Origin: Tenacibaculum sp. 190524A02b
Lineage (GTDB): Bacteria; Bacteroidota; Bacteroidia; Flavobacteriales; Flavobacteriaceae
Direction of reading: 5' to 3'
Length of the DNA stretch: 64,000 bases
NCBI RefSeq assembly: GCF_964036645.1
Contig: NZ_OZ038525.1
Span: 62,001 to 126,000 of the forward strand
Positions 27,083 to 36,307 of this stretch are shown piece after piece. The notes under the pieces are model-generated. The model was not told where the DNA came from and did no database searches. It was given only the letters and a program-made list of their open reading frames with translations. Within the stretch, counting starts at the first letter, position 1. Each line of letters starts with the position of its first letter. The position numbers and the translations under genes are program-made.

Positions 27083-28039
27083 ATGAAAGTAACAGAACAT
27101 ATAGAAAAAGCCAAAGGGAAAACATTATTTTCATTTGAAATAGTACCACCTCAAAAAGGGCAAAATATTCAAGATTTATATAATAATATTGATCCGTTAA
27201 TGGAGTTTAAACCTCCTTTTATAGATGTTACAACCTCAAGAGAAGAATACATTTATTTACCTAAAGATAATGGGCTTTTAGAGAAAAAAATAACCAGAAT
27301 GCGTCCTGGTACTGTAGGGATTTGTGCTTCATTAAAATATAAGTATGATGTTGATGCAATACCTCATGTTTTATGCGGAGGTTTTACAAAGGAAGAAACG
27401 GAATATGTATTGGTAGATTGTCATTATTTAGGAATAGAAAATGTAATGGCATTAAGAGGAGATGCTAGAAAAGATCAGCAATATTTTCAAGCCTCTAACG
27501 GAGGAAATCAATATGCCTCTGATTTGGTAAAACAAATAGCGGATTTAAATAAAGGAAAATATCTACATGAAATTATTGAAACACCTCATAAATCAGATTT
27601 TTGTATTGGTGTAGCGGGGTATCCAGAAAAACATTTAGAAGCTCCTAGTTTAGAAAGTGATTTAAAACGATTAAAGGAAAAAGTAGAAGCAGGAGCGGAT
27701 TATGTGGTAACACAAATGTTTTTTGATAATTCTAAATATTTTAAGTTTGTAGAAAAGGCTAAAGAAATAGGGATTACTGTACCTATTATACCAGGAATTA
27801 AACCTTTAGCAGTAAAGAGACATTTACAAGTATTACCACAAATTTTTAGGTTAGACTTGCCTCAAAGTTTAGTAGAAGCAGTAGAAGCCTGTAAAGATAA
27901 TAAGGAAGTAAGACAAGTAGGGATAGAATGGGCAATACAACAAAGTAAGGAGTTAATACAAGCAGGCGTACCTGTATTGCATTACTATTCAATGGGAAAA
28001 TCAAGTAATATAAAAGCAATTGCAAAGGAAGTTTTTTAA
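27083..28039 (+). CDS. metF: Methylenetetrahydrofolate reductase
   Basis: The 318-residue flavoenzyme reduces methylene-THF to methyl-THF, the methyl donor for MetH. FSFEIVPPQKG near the start contains the catalytic Glu, and NVMALRGDAR and ADYVVTQMFFDN are typical of the family. It ends the metH operon, and a strong terminator follows 25 bases downstream. Confidence 0.95.
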   Translation: MKVTEHIEKAKGKTLFSFEIVPPQKGQNIQDLYNNIDPLMEFKPPFIDVTTSREEYIYLPKDNGLLEKKITRMRPGTVGICASLKYKYDVDAIPHVLCGGFTKEETEYVLVDCHYLGIENVMALRGDARKDQQYFQASNGGNQYASDLVKQIADLNKGKYLHEIIETPHKSDFCIGVAGYPEKHLEAPSLESDLKRLKEKVEAGADYVVTQMFFDNSKYFKFVEKAKEIGITVPIIPGIKPLAVKRHLQVLPQIFRLDLPQSLVEAVEACKDNKEVRQVGIEWAIQQSKELIQAGVPVLHYYSMGKSSNIKAIAKEVF

Positions 28040-28063
28040 AGGAATACTCAAATAAATACTATT

Positions 28064-28089
28064 AAAGCTCTTATTTTAAGAGCTTTTTT
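28064..28089 (+). terminator. Intrinsic terminator after metF
   Basis: AAAGCTCTT and AAGAGCTTT form a 9-bp stem around a short loop and are followed by a run of T. It closes the metH-metF operon. Confidence 0.85.
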
Positions 28090-28133
28090 GTGCCTAAAAA
28101 AAGAGTTTTAATAGTATATTAACAAAGTTTTTC

Positions 28134-28164
28134 TTGTGTTATTTAATAAAAATGCGTATATTGT
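28134..28164 (+). promoter_or_regulatory. Candidate promoter of an intergenic small RNA
   Basis: TTG at 28134 and TATATTGT at 28157-28164, spaced by 20 bases, resemble the flavobacterial promoter with one deviation. It lies after the metF terminator and before no plus-strand gene. Confidence 0.35.
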
Positions 28165-28167
28165 ACA

Positions 28168-28380
28168 TGCTATGACAGCTAATCACTAATTGAGAAAATA
28201 AAAAATGGCTATTTAATTACCTTATTATTTTTAATAACTAACTATAACTTCTACATAGAAGAAGTTGTTTTGTGTTTAAACGTGTATTTTGATTTAAAAT
28301 ATAATACAGGTCTAGGCCTCCTGTATTAGTTTTCATATTTCAATTTTCCCCCACAATTTTAATAGTGTTGTGGGGATTTT
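28168..28380 (+). ncRNA. Candidate small structured RNA
   Basis: Between the metF terminator and the convergent minus-strand gene lie 363 bases with no ORF. They have a promoter-like box, a hairpin AACTTCT/AGAAGTT (about 28242-28266), a 9-bp stem TAATACAGG/CCTGTATTA (about 28302-28328) and a terminator CCCCACAA/TTGTGGGG with T-run. Promoter, stems and terminator together suggest an independent RNA of about 210 nt. A 6S-type RNA is possible by size but not shown. Confidence 0.4.
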
Positions 28381-28381
28381 T
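28349..28381 (+). terminator. Intrinsic terminator at the end of the candidate RNA
   Basis: CCCCACAA (28349-28356) and TTGTGGGG (28368-28375) form a perfect 8-bp stem followed by ATTTTT. Being symmetrical, it may also act for the minus-strand lipoprotein gene that ends at 28403. Confidence 0.75.
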
Positions 28382-28402
28382 ATGTTTTAATTTAACTTAT
28401 TA

Positions 28403-29101
28403 TTAAATAGCTTTACTTAAATTCCATTCATGTAATCCTTTAAAATTAACTTTTAAAGTAATTTTTTCTTTAGTAGCAATTTTCAGTAAGTTAACTAAGA
28501 AATTTCCTTCTACAACTTGTACTCCAGATTGGTGTAATTCACTATTTTCTTCGTTATCATAATCTTTTATAGAGGTAATATTAAGTTTATTATCAGTTTT
28601 TGATAGTAATACAAAACTATCTTCTATATCTTCAATAATTCCAGCTTCTTTTGCACTTTTATAGGTGTCATTATCTACTACATTACCTATAAAATCAAAA
28701 TAAGGAGTATCTATTTCTTCTTCATTCATTAAAGCTTTAATAATGTATGAACCAACCACCAATTTAGGAGAATCCGTTTTTTGTACTTTAACTAATTCAA
28801 CATTTAATGCATGTTTTTCATACATCGTTTTATTAAGTACAATGTTTAAGTTAGTAGCAATTGTTCCATTTTTTAAACCATTTGAACTTTTAAGTTCAAT
28901 GTTAGAAGCTTTATTTTTTAAGTTATCTAAGTCAACGTCACAAAAATAGGTTACATCATTAGGAACCTTATTTTTGGTAGTAACGATTTCTGGTTTTTTA
29001 GAAGGTTCAATTTCTTGTTTTTGAGTATTGGATGAACTTTGTTTGCATGCACTAAAAGAGAATAGAAAAGCCAGTATTCCAATTTTTAAAGTTTGAATCA
29101 T
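28403..29101 (-). CDS. Hypothetical lipoprotein
   Basis: The 232 residues start with a lipoprotein signal (MIQTLKIGILAFLFSFSAC, Cys19). A Lys/Gln/Ser-rich linker follows, then a mainly beta domain with paired hydrophobic strands (TYFCDVDLDNLKNKA, ALNVELVKVQK, LVVGSYIIKAL). I recognise no family. The C-terminal LKVNFKGLHEWNLSKAI recalls small conserved periplasmic domains but gives no function. Confidence 0.6.
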   Translation of the reverse strand: MIQTLKIGILAFLFSFSACKQSSSNTQKQEIEPSKKPEIVTTKNKVPNDVTYFCDVDLDNLKNKASNIELKSSNGLKNGTIATNLNIVLNKTMYEKHALNVELVKVQKTDSPKLVVGSYIIKALMNEEEIDTPYFDFIGNVVDNDTYKSAKEAGIIEDIEDSFVLLSKTDNKLNITSIKDYDNEENSELHQSGVQVVEGNFLVNLLKIATKEKITLKVNFKGLHEWNLSKAI

Positions 29102-29187
29102 ATTTAAGAGGTTTAGCTAGTGTTGTTTGTTATGTTTACCAATTTAGTGAATTAAAACGTATTATCTTTTATTATGTTAAAAGATTC

Positions 29188-30207
29188 TTATTTCATGCTA
29201 GTATTTTCTATGGCTTTAATAAAATCAGAGATTAAATAACTAATAAATTTACCAACTTGTACAGAGGTAGTAGGTTCGTTTTTTACACTCGGAGCTCCTT
29301 CACATATATGTAAATAACTAACATTTTTATTTTTAGCAAGAAAATGAACAAATTGCCTAGCGTGTTGAGGAGAAAAACCACTAGGAGTCATAGCGCTACT
29401 AGGAAAATGTTGGATACAATCTAAGTCAATTTCAATACCAAAAGGCTTCGTTTGTATAAAATTCTGGGCACGTTGTAACTCACTTTTAAAAGAAGTTACT
29501 TGGTAAATAGCAAGTTCTTCAAAGGTATTATACTCTAAGTTAATATTGTCATGAATCATTTCAAAAATATATTGAGGAGTATAATTCTCATGCAAACCAA
29601 ACATAAAGTAGTTTGATAAGAAGCCTTCGTGTAAAGCATATGAAAATCCATTTCCGCTATGGCGCTCTTCTAGTTTACGTAAGTCAGTATGAGCATCTAA
29701 GTTAATAGCGTTAATAGCCTCATTCTTTGCTTTTGATAGTCCTTTAATATTTCCATAAGCATTGTTATGACCACCTCCAATAATTATAGGGATTTTTTTA
29801 TTTGAAACAATTAACTCGATTAATTTAGAAAGCTCTTTATCAATTGCTTTAACTAATAAATCTCCATGTTCTCTATCACTAGCATCAAAATTTAAAACGT
29901 TGTCTAAGCAATCTAAATAACCAAGAATTAAAATATTTTTACCGTTTATAAATTGATTTTGTTGTGTGTTTAAAAACGCTTTTATAGCAGGAATAAAAGA
30001 TGTGTGAGCACCTCCATTACCTCCATTCATTTTAACACCAATATCTTCAGGAACACCTATAATAACAAAAGTGGCATCTGTTTTCTCAAGCTCTTCCTCT
30101 ATAGGTTTTTTAGGGTTTAGGGTAACCACACATTCTCCCAATTTAACTTCACCATTACGAGGGTTGGTAAAATTATCAATTGCTTGTTGATTAAAAATAT
30201 GTAACAT
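29188..30207 (-). CDS. hutG: Formimidoylglutamase (arginase superfamily)
   Basis: The 339-residue ureohydrolase-fold enzyme has the manganese-binding motifs GGGHNNAYG, NLDAHTDLR and GIEIDLDCIQ. Together with hutI five bases upstream, it fits the last step of histidine breakdown, formimidoylglutamate to glutamate. HutG assignment rests on operon context; arginase and agmatinase share the fold. The first two enzymes (HutH, HutU) are not in the window. Confidence 0.83.
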   Translation of the reverse strand: MLHIFNQQAIDNFTNPRNGEVKLGECVVTLNPKKPIEEELEKTDATFVIIGVPEDIGVKMNGGNGGAHTSFIPAIKAFLNTQQNQFINGKNILILGYLDCLDNVLNFDASDREHGDLLVKAIDKELSKLIELIVSNKKIPIIIGGGHNNAYGNIKGLSKAKNEAINAINLDAHTDLRKLEERHSGNGFSYALHEGFLSNYFMFGLHENYTPQYIFEMIHDNINLEYNTFEELAIYQVTSFKSELQRAQNFIQTKPFGIEIDLDCIQHFPSSAMTPSGFSPQHARQFVHFLAKNKNVSYLHICEGAPSVKNEPTTSVQVGKFISYLISDFIKAIENTSMK

Positions 30208-30212
30208 AAAAA

Positions 30213-31445
30213 TTAAACTTCTTTACCATTAATAAATACTGTGTCAATTACATTAGAACCAAAGCTGTATGGTATAAATCCATAAGATGGAATCTCTTTA
30301 GTAAGTATAAAGTTAGCTTTTTTCCCTTTGGTTATACTACCAACCGAATCAGACAAATTCATGGCGTAAGCTCCATTTATAGTAGCTGCATTAATAGCTT
30401 CTTCCGGAGTCATTTTCATTTTTATACAAGCAGTAGCTACCACAAAATTCATGTTACCAGAAGGTGTTGAACCTGGATTAAAATCTGTAGCTAAAGCCAA
30501 TGGTAAACCAGCATTTATAATTTCACGAGCAGGTGTATAGGGTATACTTAAAAAATAAGAACAAGAAGGCAACGCAACTGGCATAGTGTCTGAGTTTTTT
30601 AATGAAATAATATCATTTTTATTCATAACCTCTAGATGATCTACAGATAAAGCATTATGCTTAATACTTACTTGGACTCCACCAATAGTTGTAAATTGAT
30701 TTACATGTACTTTTGGAGTTAAACCAAGTGCTTTTCCAGCAGCTAAAACTTTATCAGTATCTTCTACAGAAAAGTAGCCTGTTTCACAAAAGGCATCAAT
30801 AAATTCAGCTAAATTTTCCGAAGCTACTTTTGGCAACATTTCATTAATAATTAAATCAATATAACCTTCTTTGTTATTCTTATATTCCTTAGGAAATGCA
30901 TGGGCGCCTAAAAATGTAGCTTTAATAGGTAGTTTATAATTTTCTTTAAGTTTTTTAATAACACGTAACATTTTCAATTCTGCATCTACAGTTAATCCGT
31001 AACCAGATTTAATTTCAACTGCACCAGTACCTAATGCCATAACTTCCTCTAAACGTTTTGCAGATTGTTCATACAAATCTTCTTCAGAAGTAGCTTGTAA
31101 TTTTTTAGCAGAGTTTAAAATACCACCACCATTATTTGCAATTTCTTCATAAGTAAACCCATTAATCCTATCAACAAATTCTTGTTCTCTATTACCAGCA
31201 TAAACTATATGAGTATGCGAATCACACCAAGTAGGTAAAACCATTTTATTAGTACAGTCTACAACTTTATTAGCAGTTGAAGGTGCATTTTCCATTGTTC
31301 CATAGTCGATTATTAGGTCATCTTCAAGATATAAATAAGCATTTTTTATAGTAGGTAAAACTTTCATGTCATTACCAGCTACCTTTTTTATATCTGATTC
31401 TCTAACCTGAATTAATTCCTTGATATTTATCAATAAAGTTGTCAT
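30213..31445 (-). CDS. hutI: Imidazolonepropionase
   Basis: The 410-residue amidohydrolase opens the imidazolone ring in histidine degradation. The metal ligands are in WCDSHTHIVYAG (HxH), KVHVNQF and ALATDFNPGS. GAVEIKSGYGL is a HutI hallmark. It precedes hutG by five bases on the minus strand, forming a two-gene unit, and is divergent from the DUF3995 gene. Confidence 0.94.
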   Translation of the reverse strand: MTTLLINIKELIQVRESDIKKVAGNDMKVLPTIKNAYLYLEDDLIIDYGTMENAPSTANKVVDCTNKMVLPTWCDSHTHIVYAGNREQEFVDRINGFTYEEIANNGGGILNSAKKLQATSEEDLYEQSAKRLEEVMALGTGAVEIKSGYGLTVDAELKMLRVIKKLKENYKLPIKATFLGAHAFPKEYKNNKEGYIDLIINEMLPKVASENLAEFIDAFCETGYFSVEDTDKVLAAGKALGLTPKVHVNQFTTIGGVQVSIKHNALSVDHLEVMNKNDIISLKNSDTMPVALPSCSYFLSIPYTPAREIINAGLPLALATDFNPGSTPSGNMNFVVATACIKMKMTPEEAINAATINGAYAMNLSDSVGSITKGKKANFILTKEIPSYGFIPYSFGSNVIDTVFINGKEV

Positions 31446-31496
31446 GTATAGTCCTTAATTTTGAAGTATACAAACTTACATTAAAAACCACAAAGT

Positions 31497-31925
31497 ATGA
31501 TTTATTTTTTAGGAGTAGTTTGCGTATTCGTTCTATCTTTTATAGCTACATTACATTTTTATTGGGCTTTTGGCGGAAAATGGGGAATAAGTAGTGTAAT
31601 ACCAATTAAAGAAAATGATGTAAAAGCCATACATCCAAAATGGTTTGCTACGTTGATTGTAGCTTTAGTTATTTTAGGTTTTAGTTCTTTGTATGCAGAG
31701 AAGATAGCTTTAGTTTCACTAGCCTTTTTACCAAATTCAATTACTAACTATGGAGTATTGGTAATTGCAAGCATTTTTATAATAAGGGCTATTGGAGATT
31801 TTAAATATGTAGGATTCTTTAAACAAATTAAAACGACATTGTTTGCTAAGAATGATACAAATTATTTTTCTCCACTATGTTTGTTTTTAGGAGTTATAGG
31901 TTATTTATTACATTTTAGTTTATAA
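31497..31925 (+). CDS. DUF3995 membrane protein
   Basis: The 142 residues contain four hydrophobic helices. The opening LSFIATLHFYWAFGGKWG and the segment IRAIGDFKYVGFFK are characteristic of DUF3995. Its function is unknown. It is divergent from hutI with about 50 bases between the two starts. Confidence 0.85.
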   Translation: MIYFLGVVCVFVLSFIATLHFYWAFGGKWGISSVIPIKENDVKAIHPKWFATLIVALVILGFSSLYAEKIALVSLAFLPNSITNYGVLVIASIFIIRAIGDFKYVGFFKQIKTTLFAKNDTNYFSPLCLFLGVIGYLLHFSL

Positions 31926-31930
31926 GAATT

Positions 31931-31961
31931 AAAAAGGTTACTCTCTAAAGAATAACCTTTT
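31931..31961. terminator. Bidirectional terminator-like hairpin
   Basis: AAAAGGTTA and TAACCTTTT pair across a 12-base loop between two convergent genes. The minus strand has the better T-run. Confidence 0.5.
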
Positions 31962-32083
31962 ACGGAATTTTAAAAAAGAACGACTTATTATAGATAATTC
32001 AAGGGGTGTTCTATAAGATATATTTCAAGTCAAGTTTTAGGAGTTAAACATTGACTACCGTTCTGTATCTAATCAAATAGTAC

Positions 32084-32971
32084 TTAAAACATACCGTTAT
32101 TATGTGCCATTTTTTCTGGAATCTCTTGAATAACATCCCAATGCTCCACAATTTTTCCGTTTTCAAGTCTAAATAAATCGTAAAAAGCTTGAGGTTTACC
32201 ATGCCATTCACCTTCACTCATAGTTAATACAAAGTTACCTTCTCCTAATATTTTATGAGTTTTTTTGTAAATAAATAGATCATTTTGAGAAATTAAATAT
32301 TCAATAGCTTTGTTTAGTCCTTCTAATCCATCTCCAACATGAGTATTATGTTGGTGGTATTTTTCTGTACTTACATAATTCGTGATTTTGGTAGGGTTTT
32401 TACCAAATAAAACGTCATTAACAAAGTTTTCTACTATAGTTTTATTTTCTTTAGTTTTGTCTATGTCTGTAACGGTAGTTGGTCCGTCAAATTGACTTCT
32501 TCCACTAACAGTTTCTTTAACAACAGGAGTAACAGCATCCCAGTGCTCAGCTACTTTACCATCTTCCATTCGCCATACATCAAACGTAACAACCTCTTTA
32601 GCTCCAAAAGCTTCAGCATTATTATAAGTATTGTGCATCACAATAAAGTTACCATCTTGTAACATTCTGTGTGTTTTACTAGTAGTACCAGCTTTTTTTA
32701 ACATTGGAAGAAATCCTAAAACAGGTTCAATTCCTGTTGGAACATGTGGATTGTGCTGTATATAATCTGTAGTAAAATATTTTTTTACGCCATCTGCATC
32801 ATATTTGTTAAAGAATGCATTTTGAGCTTCAGTAGCTATTGCTTTTAAGTCTGGCTTTACTTCAGTTTTTTCCATGGGTATTTCTTTTTTAGAGTTTGTA
32901 CTTGATTTTTGAGCTGTATTGCAACTAACGATAAATGAGGTTACAATTACGAATATGAAAGTAGATTTCAT
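32084..32971 (-). CDS. Lipoprotein with two tandem SnoaL/NTF2-like domains
   Basis: The 295 residues begin with a lipoprotein signal (FIVSC, Cys17). Two copies of a domain of about 120 residues follow. Each has a YIQHNPHVPTG or YHQHNTHVGDG segment, a KTHRML(Q/G)DGNFV or KTHKILGEGNFV strand and an ENGKIVEHWDV-like end. This is the SnoaL-like part of the NTF2 fold, often of unknown substrate. The internal duplication is plain from the repeated phrases. It lies upstream of nothing on its strand and next to an AraC regulator gene. Confidence 0.8.
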   Translation of the reverse strand: MKSTFIFVIVTSFIVSCNTAQKSSTNSKKEIPMEKTEVKPDLKAIATEAQNAFFNKYDADGVKKYFTTDYIQHNPHVPTGIEPVLGFLPMLKKAGTTSKTHRMLQDGNFIVMHNTYNNAEAFGAKEVVTFDVWRMEDGKVAEHWDAVTPVVKETVSGRSQFDGPTTVTDIDKTKENKTIVENFVNDVLFGKNPTKITNYVSTEKYHQHNTHVGDGLEGLNKAIEYLISQNDLFIYKKTHKILGEGNFVLTMSEGEWHGKPQAFYDLFRLENGKIVEHWDVIQEIPEKMAHNNGMF

Positions 32972-33070
32972 AGAAAGCTTTGCGTTTTAAAAATTATAAT
33001 GCAAAGCTCTAATAATCTTGTTAGTATGAGACTATAAAAATGTTACAATAAACTGTAAAAATGGGAAAGT

Positions 33071-33946
33071 TTACTTGAATTTACTTCTAAATTTTTCTGG
33101 AGTAAGATTAGTATGTCGTTTAAAGTATTTATAAAAGTTAGTCGTTTCTTCAAAGCCTGTAGTAAAGGCTATTTCTTTTATAGGTGATTCAGTATTAAGT
33201 AGTAGTCTTTTAATTTGCTTGATGTAAATTTCATCAATAAACGTTTTAGCAGGTTTGTTAACAATACTTTTAGTAATATTATTTAACGTTTTAGTTGAAA
33301 GGTGCATTTGAGAAGCATAATAACTTACTTTAGCATTTTGTATAACATGGTTCTCAACTAAAGTTTGTAAAGTGATAAACTCATTTAAGTATTTTTTGTT
33401 GTGAACTATTTCATTGTTTTTAGACTTGATTCGATATAGTTTTGTAATCAAAATGTGTAATTCACTTCTAATAATACCTAGAGAATAAGCATCTTTTATA
33501 GAAAAGTATTCCTTTTTAATTCTATGAATACATGAGTTAACTTCCTCTAACTCTTTTGAGGTTAATTGTATTTTGGGTTTACCTAAAAGTTCATTAAAAA
33601 GTTGTAGCGATTTTTGGTTTTCAGTTTTTTCTAGATAGGATACCAAAAAATGATCGGTAAAAAGTAATAAATCTCCTTTAACGTTTTTATTAATATGAAA
33701 TTTATGAATTTGATCTTTCCTAATGGTTAGCAAAGTTCCTTTTTGATAATCATAATCTGTAAAGTCAATGGTATGTTTTCCTGTATTTTCCTGAATGAGA
33801 ATTATAATATAAAACTCAACTATTTGCGGAGGTTCAAAATGATACAAGTCAAAATTATGAAACAAGCTTTCTAATGGCAAAAGGTCAAAGGCAGCTTCTG
33901 GGAATTGTTGATTTTCAAATTTAACATGAATAGTATCGTTGCTCAT
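33071..33946 (-). CDS. AraC-family transcriptional regulator
   Basis: In 291 residues, an N-terminal cupin-like sensing domain (HTIDFTDYDYQKGTLLTIRKDQIHKF) is followed by the C-terminal double helix-turn-helix: YYASQMHLSTKTLNNITKS and IKEIAFTTGFEETTNFYKYFKR, ending in TPEKFRSKFK. The gene is on the same strand as the SnoaL-like lipoprotein gene and 99 bases upstream of it, so it may control that gene. Confidence 0.92.
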   Translation of the reverse strand: MSNDTIHVKFENQQFPEAAFDLLPLESLFHNFDLYHFEPPQIVEFYIIILIQENTGKHTIDFTDYDYQKGTLLTIRKDQIHKFHINKNVKGDLLLFTDHFLVSYLEKTENQKSLQLFNELLGKPKIQLTSKELEEVNSCIHRIKKEYFSIKDAYSLGIIRSELHILITKLYRIKSKNNEIVHNKKYLNEFITLQTLVENHVIQNAKVSYYASQMHLSTKTLNNITKSIVNKPAKTFIDEIYIKQIKRLLLNTESPIKEIAFTTGFEETTNFYKYFKRHTNLTPEKFRSKFK

Positions 33947-34109
33947 TACATAAATTATATAGTTATAAAGATATCTATTTTAGTCGCAATATAGCAATGG
34001 CTTTAATTAACCGATAGCTTGTGTTGAATAGTTTTGTTTAAATTTTTCGATTTGATACCTCATATTCTTACATTAGATAATTCATTTAAAAATAATGATA
34101 ACTTAAACG

Positions 34110-34910
34110 TTAGAATAATTCAAACCCACGTTGCCTTTTAGCTTCAAAAGTTAAAATAGCTGCGGCTACGGATACATTCATAGAATCTATTTCTCCTTGC
34201 ATTGGAATATTAATATTTTGAGTAGCTTGGTCTCTCCATAATTGTGTTAAACCTGTAGCCTCAGTACCTACTACTAAAGCAGTAGCTTTGGTATAATCAT
34301 TTTTATGGTAGGCATTAGAGTTTTGCAAAGTAGCACTGTAAATATTGATGTTATTTTCCAGTAAAAAATTACAGATTTCATCTGAAGTGCCTACAGCAAT
34401 TTGATTGGTAAATAAGCAACCTACACTAGAACGTATAATATTAGGATTGTACATATCGGTTTTAGGATTGGCAATTAAAACAGCATCTAGTTTTGCAGCA
34501 TCGGCTGTACGGAGCATAGCGCCAATATTTCCTGGTTTTTCAATTCCTTCTAAAACTAATACAAGTGGTTTAGTATTTGTAAACTGAATAGAATCAATAT
34601 AAAACTCTTTAGTTTTTACAACTGCAATTACTCCTTCAGTAGAATCTCTATAAGCTAGTTTTTGATAGACTTCCTTTGTAATTTGAATACAATTGGCGTT
34701 AGATATATGTAATTCCTGAAGTCGCTCTTTGTTAAAAAAATCCTCTACAAATAAAAGCGTGTCTATAGTATAACCACCTTTTTGAACTAAGGTTATTTCT
34801 CGTTGTCCTTCTACTAAAAACAATCCTTTTTTCTTACGTTCTCTAGATTTTTCTTGAAGCTTTAAAAGGTCTTTTATTAAAGAGTTTTGTGTACTGCTAA
34901 TGATTTTCAT
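34110..34910 (-). CDS. SpoU/TrmH-family RNA 2'-O-methyltransferase
   Basis: The 266-residue SPOUT enzyme has an N-terminal substrate-binding domain (SSTQNSLIKDLLKLQEKSRERKKKGLFLVEG). The knotted methyltransferase domain has GIEKPGNIGAMLRTADAA, VVGTEATGLT and IPMQGEIDSMNVSVAAAI, the three SpoU motifs. It methylates a ribose in tRNA or rRNA; the target is not known from sequence. Confidence 0.93.
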   Translation of the reverse strand: MKIISSTQNSLIKDLLKLQEKSRERKKKGLFLVEGQREITLVQKGGYTIDTLLFVEDFFNKERLQELHISNANCIQITKEVYQKLAYRDSTEGVIAVVKTKEFYIDSIQFTNTKPLVLVLEGIEKPGNIGAMLRTADAAKLDAVLIANPKTDMYNPNIIRSSVGCLFTNQIAVGTSDEICNFLLENNINIYSATLQNSNAYHKNDYTKATALVVGTEATGLTQLWRDQATQNINIPMQGEIDSMNVSVAAAILTFEAKRQRGFELF

Positions 34911-34941
34911 ACAGCAAAAATACTATTATCAATTATAAAAA

Positions 34942-34971
34942 AACACCTTTCTCAAATAAAGAAAGGTGTTG
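34942..34971 (-). terminator. Terminator of the amidohydrolase operon
   Basis: AACACCTTTCT and AGAAAGGTGTT form a stem of 11 bp. Read on the minus strand it is followed by a run of seven T. It lies just after the stop of the gene ending at 34993. Confidence 0.85.
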
Positions 34972-34992
34972 TAAAAAACGAAAGTTATTTTG

Positions 34993-36288
34993 TTACTTTT
35001 TATATTTATTACTATAACGTTTCCAAAGCTTTGTTTGGTGGGTGTGTAAGCTAATTTTTCTACCTTGAATAAAAGCTTCCGAAATTATATTTCCACGCAT
35101 ATCTAAAGCATCTCCCTCTGAGATAAATAAAGTAGCATCTTTGCCAACTTCCAAAGTTCCAGAAAAAGCATCAATACCTAATATTTTAGCATTGTTTCCA
35201 GTGATTAATTGAACGGCTTTTTCTTTAGGAAGTCCATAAGCAGCATAGGTTCCAGCATAAAAAGGTAGATTTCTTGTACTCATACGTTCCATGTCTCCAT
35301 TCATACCAACACCAACCAATAAGCCAGCGTCCGTTAAAATTTTTGCAGAACGGAAAGGTAAATCATAATCCTCATCCTCACTTTTAGGCAAACGGTGCGC
35401 TCTTTCTAGTACAACAGCTACATTATATGTCTTTAATAAGTCAGCTGTCTTTTCGGCTTCATGTCCACCAACAATAACAAGGTTTTTAACGCCTAAGTCA
35501 ATAAAAGTACTTACTGCATCTGTAATACTTTTTTTACCATGTACATGAATAAAAACTTTTTGAGTGCCTTTAAACACGCCTTCTAACGCTTCATAAGGAA
35601 GGCTTTTAGGTGAACGATTCCCATTTAAATATTGTTTAGCTTCTTTAAAAAATGTAGAAACTTGCGTAATTGCTTTCTGGTAGTTCTTGTTAGGTTTTAA
35701 ACTCGTATCTTCTCCTAGCCACCAACGTCCTCTGCTAAATAATTGAGGCCAATTTAAATGAATGGCATCGTCTGTTTTTACAGCTGCATCTTCCCAATTC
35801 CATGCATCAAGCTGAACTACAGATGAGGTTCCAGAAATACGACCACCTCTTGGGGTAACTTGAGCAGTAAATACACCATTTGGGCGCATGGTTTCTATAA
35901 CTCTACTCTCAGTATTATAAGCAATAATACTTCGTATATGCGGAAGCATATTCCCAATTTCATCAAAATCACGAGTAGCTCTAACAGCATCAATTTCAGC
36001 CAATCCTAACGAGGTATTTGCTGCTATAAAACCAGGATACACATGTTTTCCTGTTGCATTAATAACGGTTCCTTGCCTTGCTATTTTAGTATTTGCACTT
36101 CCAACAAATGAAAGTTTACCGTTAGAAAACATCAATAAAGCGTTTTCTATTACTTTTCCATTGCCTAAGTGTGCAGTAGCACCTTCAATAGTAATAGCGG
36201 TAGTTTGTTTTTCAGCGGGTGTTTGTTGCGCAACTATATTTCCTATGAATAAGAAACATATAAGGCTATATAAAATAGTAGTTTTCAT
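34993..36288 (-). CDS. Exported amidohydrolase-like protein lacking the HxH metal motif
   Basis: From the ATG at 36288 the product has 431 residues with a signal peptide (MKTTILYSLICFLFIGNIVAQ); an in-frame ATG at 36321 overlaps the upstream gene and would put 11 residues before the signal. It has the amidohydrolase frame: urease-like N-terminal strands, a TGKHVYPGFIAANTSLG segment and the C-terminal LGIDAFSGTLEVGKDATLFI. The usual PGFIDxHxH is PGFIAANTS, so the first two metal-binding His are gone. Catalysis in the usual way is doubtful. It is encoded next to the 983-residue protein and probably works with it. Confidence 0.8.
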   Translation of the reverse strand: MKTTILYSLICFLFIGNIVAQQTPAEKQTTAITIEGATAHLGNGKVIENALLMFSNGKLSFVGSANTKIARQGTVINATGKHVYPGFIAANTSLGLAEIDAVRATRDFDEIGNMLPHIRSIIAYNTESRVIETMRPNGVFTAQVTPRGGRISGTSSVVQLDAWNWEDAAVKTDDAIHLNWPQLFSRGRWWLGEDTSLKPNKNYQKAITQVSTFFKEAKQYLNGNRSPKSLPYEALEGVFKGTQKVFIHVHGKKSITDAVSTFIDLGVKNLVIVGGHEAEKTADLLKTYNVAVVLERAHRLPKSEDEDYDLPFRSAKILTDAGLLVGVGMNGDMERMSTRNLPFYAGTYAAYGLPKEKAVQLITGNNAKILGIDAFSGTLEVGKDATLFISEGDALDMRGNIISEAFIQGRKISLHTHQTKLWKRYSNKYKK

Positions 36289-36307
36289 ATTTTGTATTCT
36301 TAGGTTC

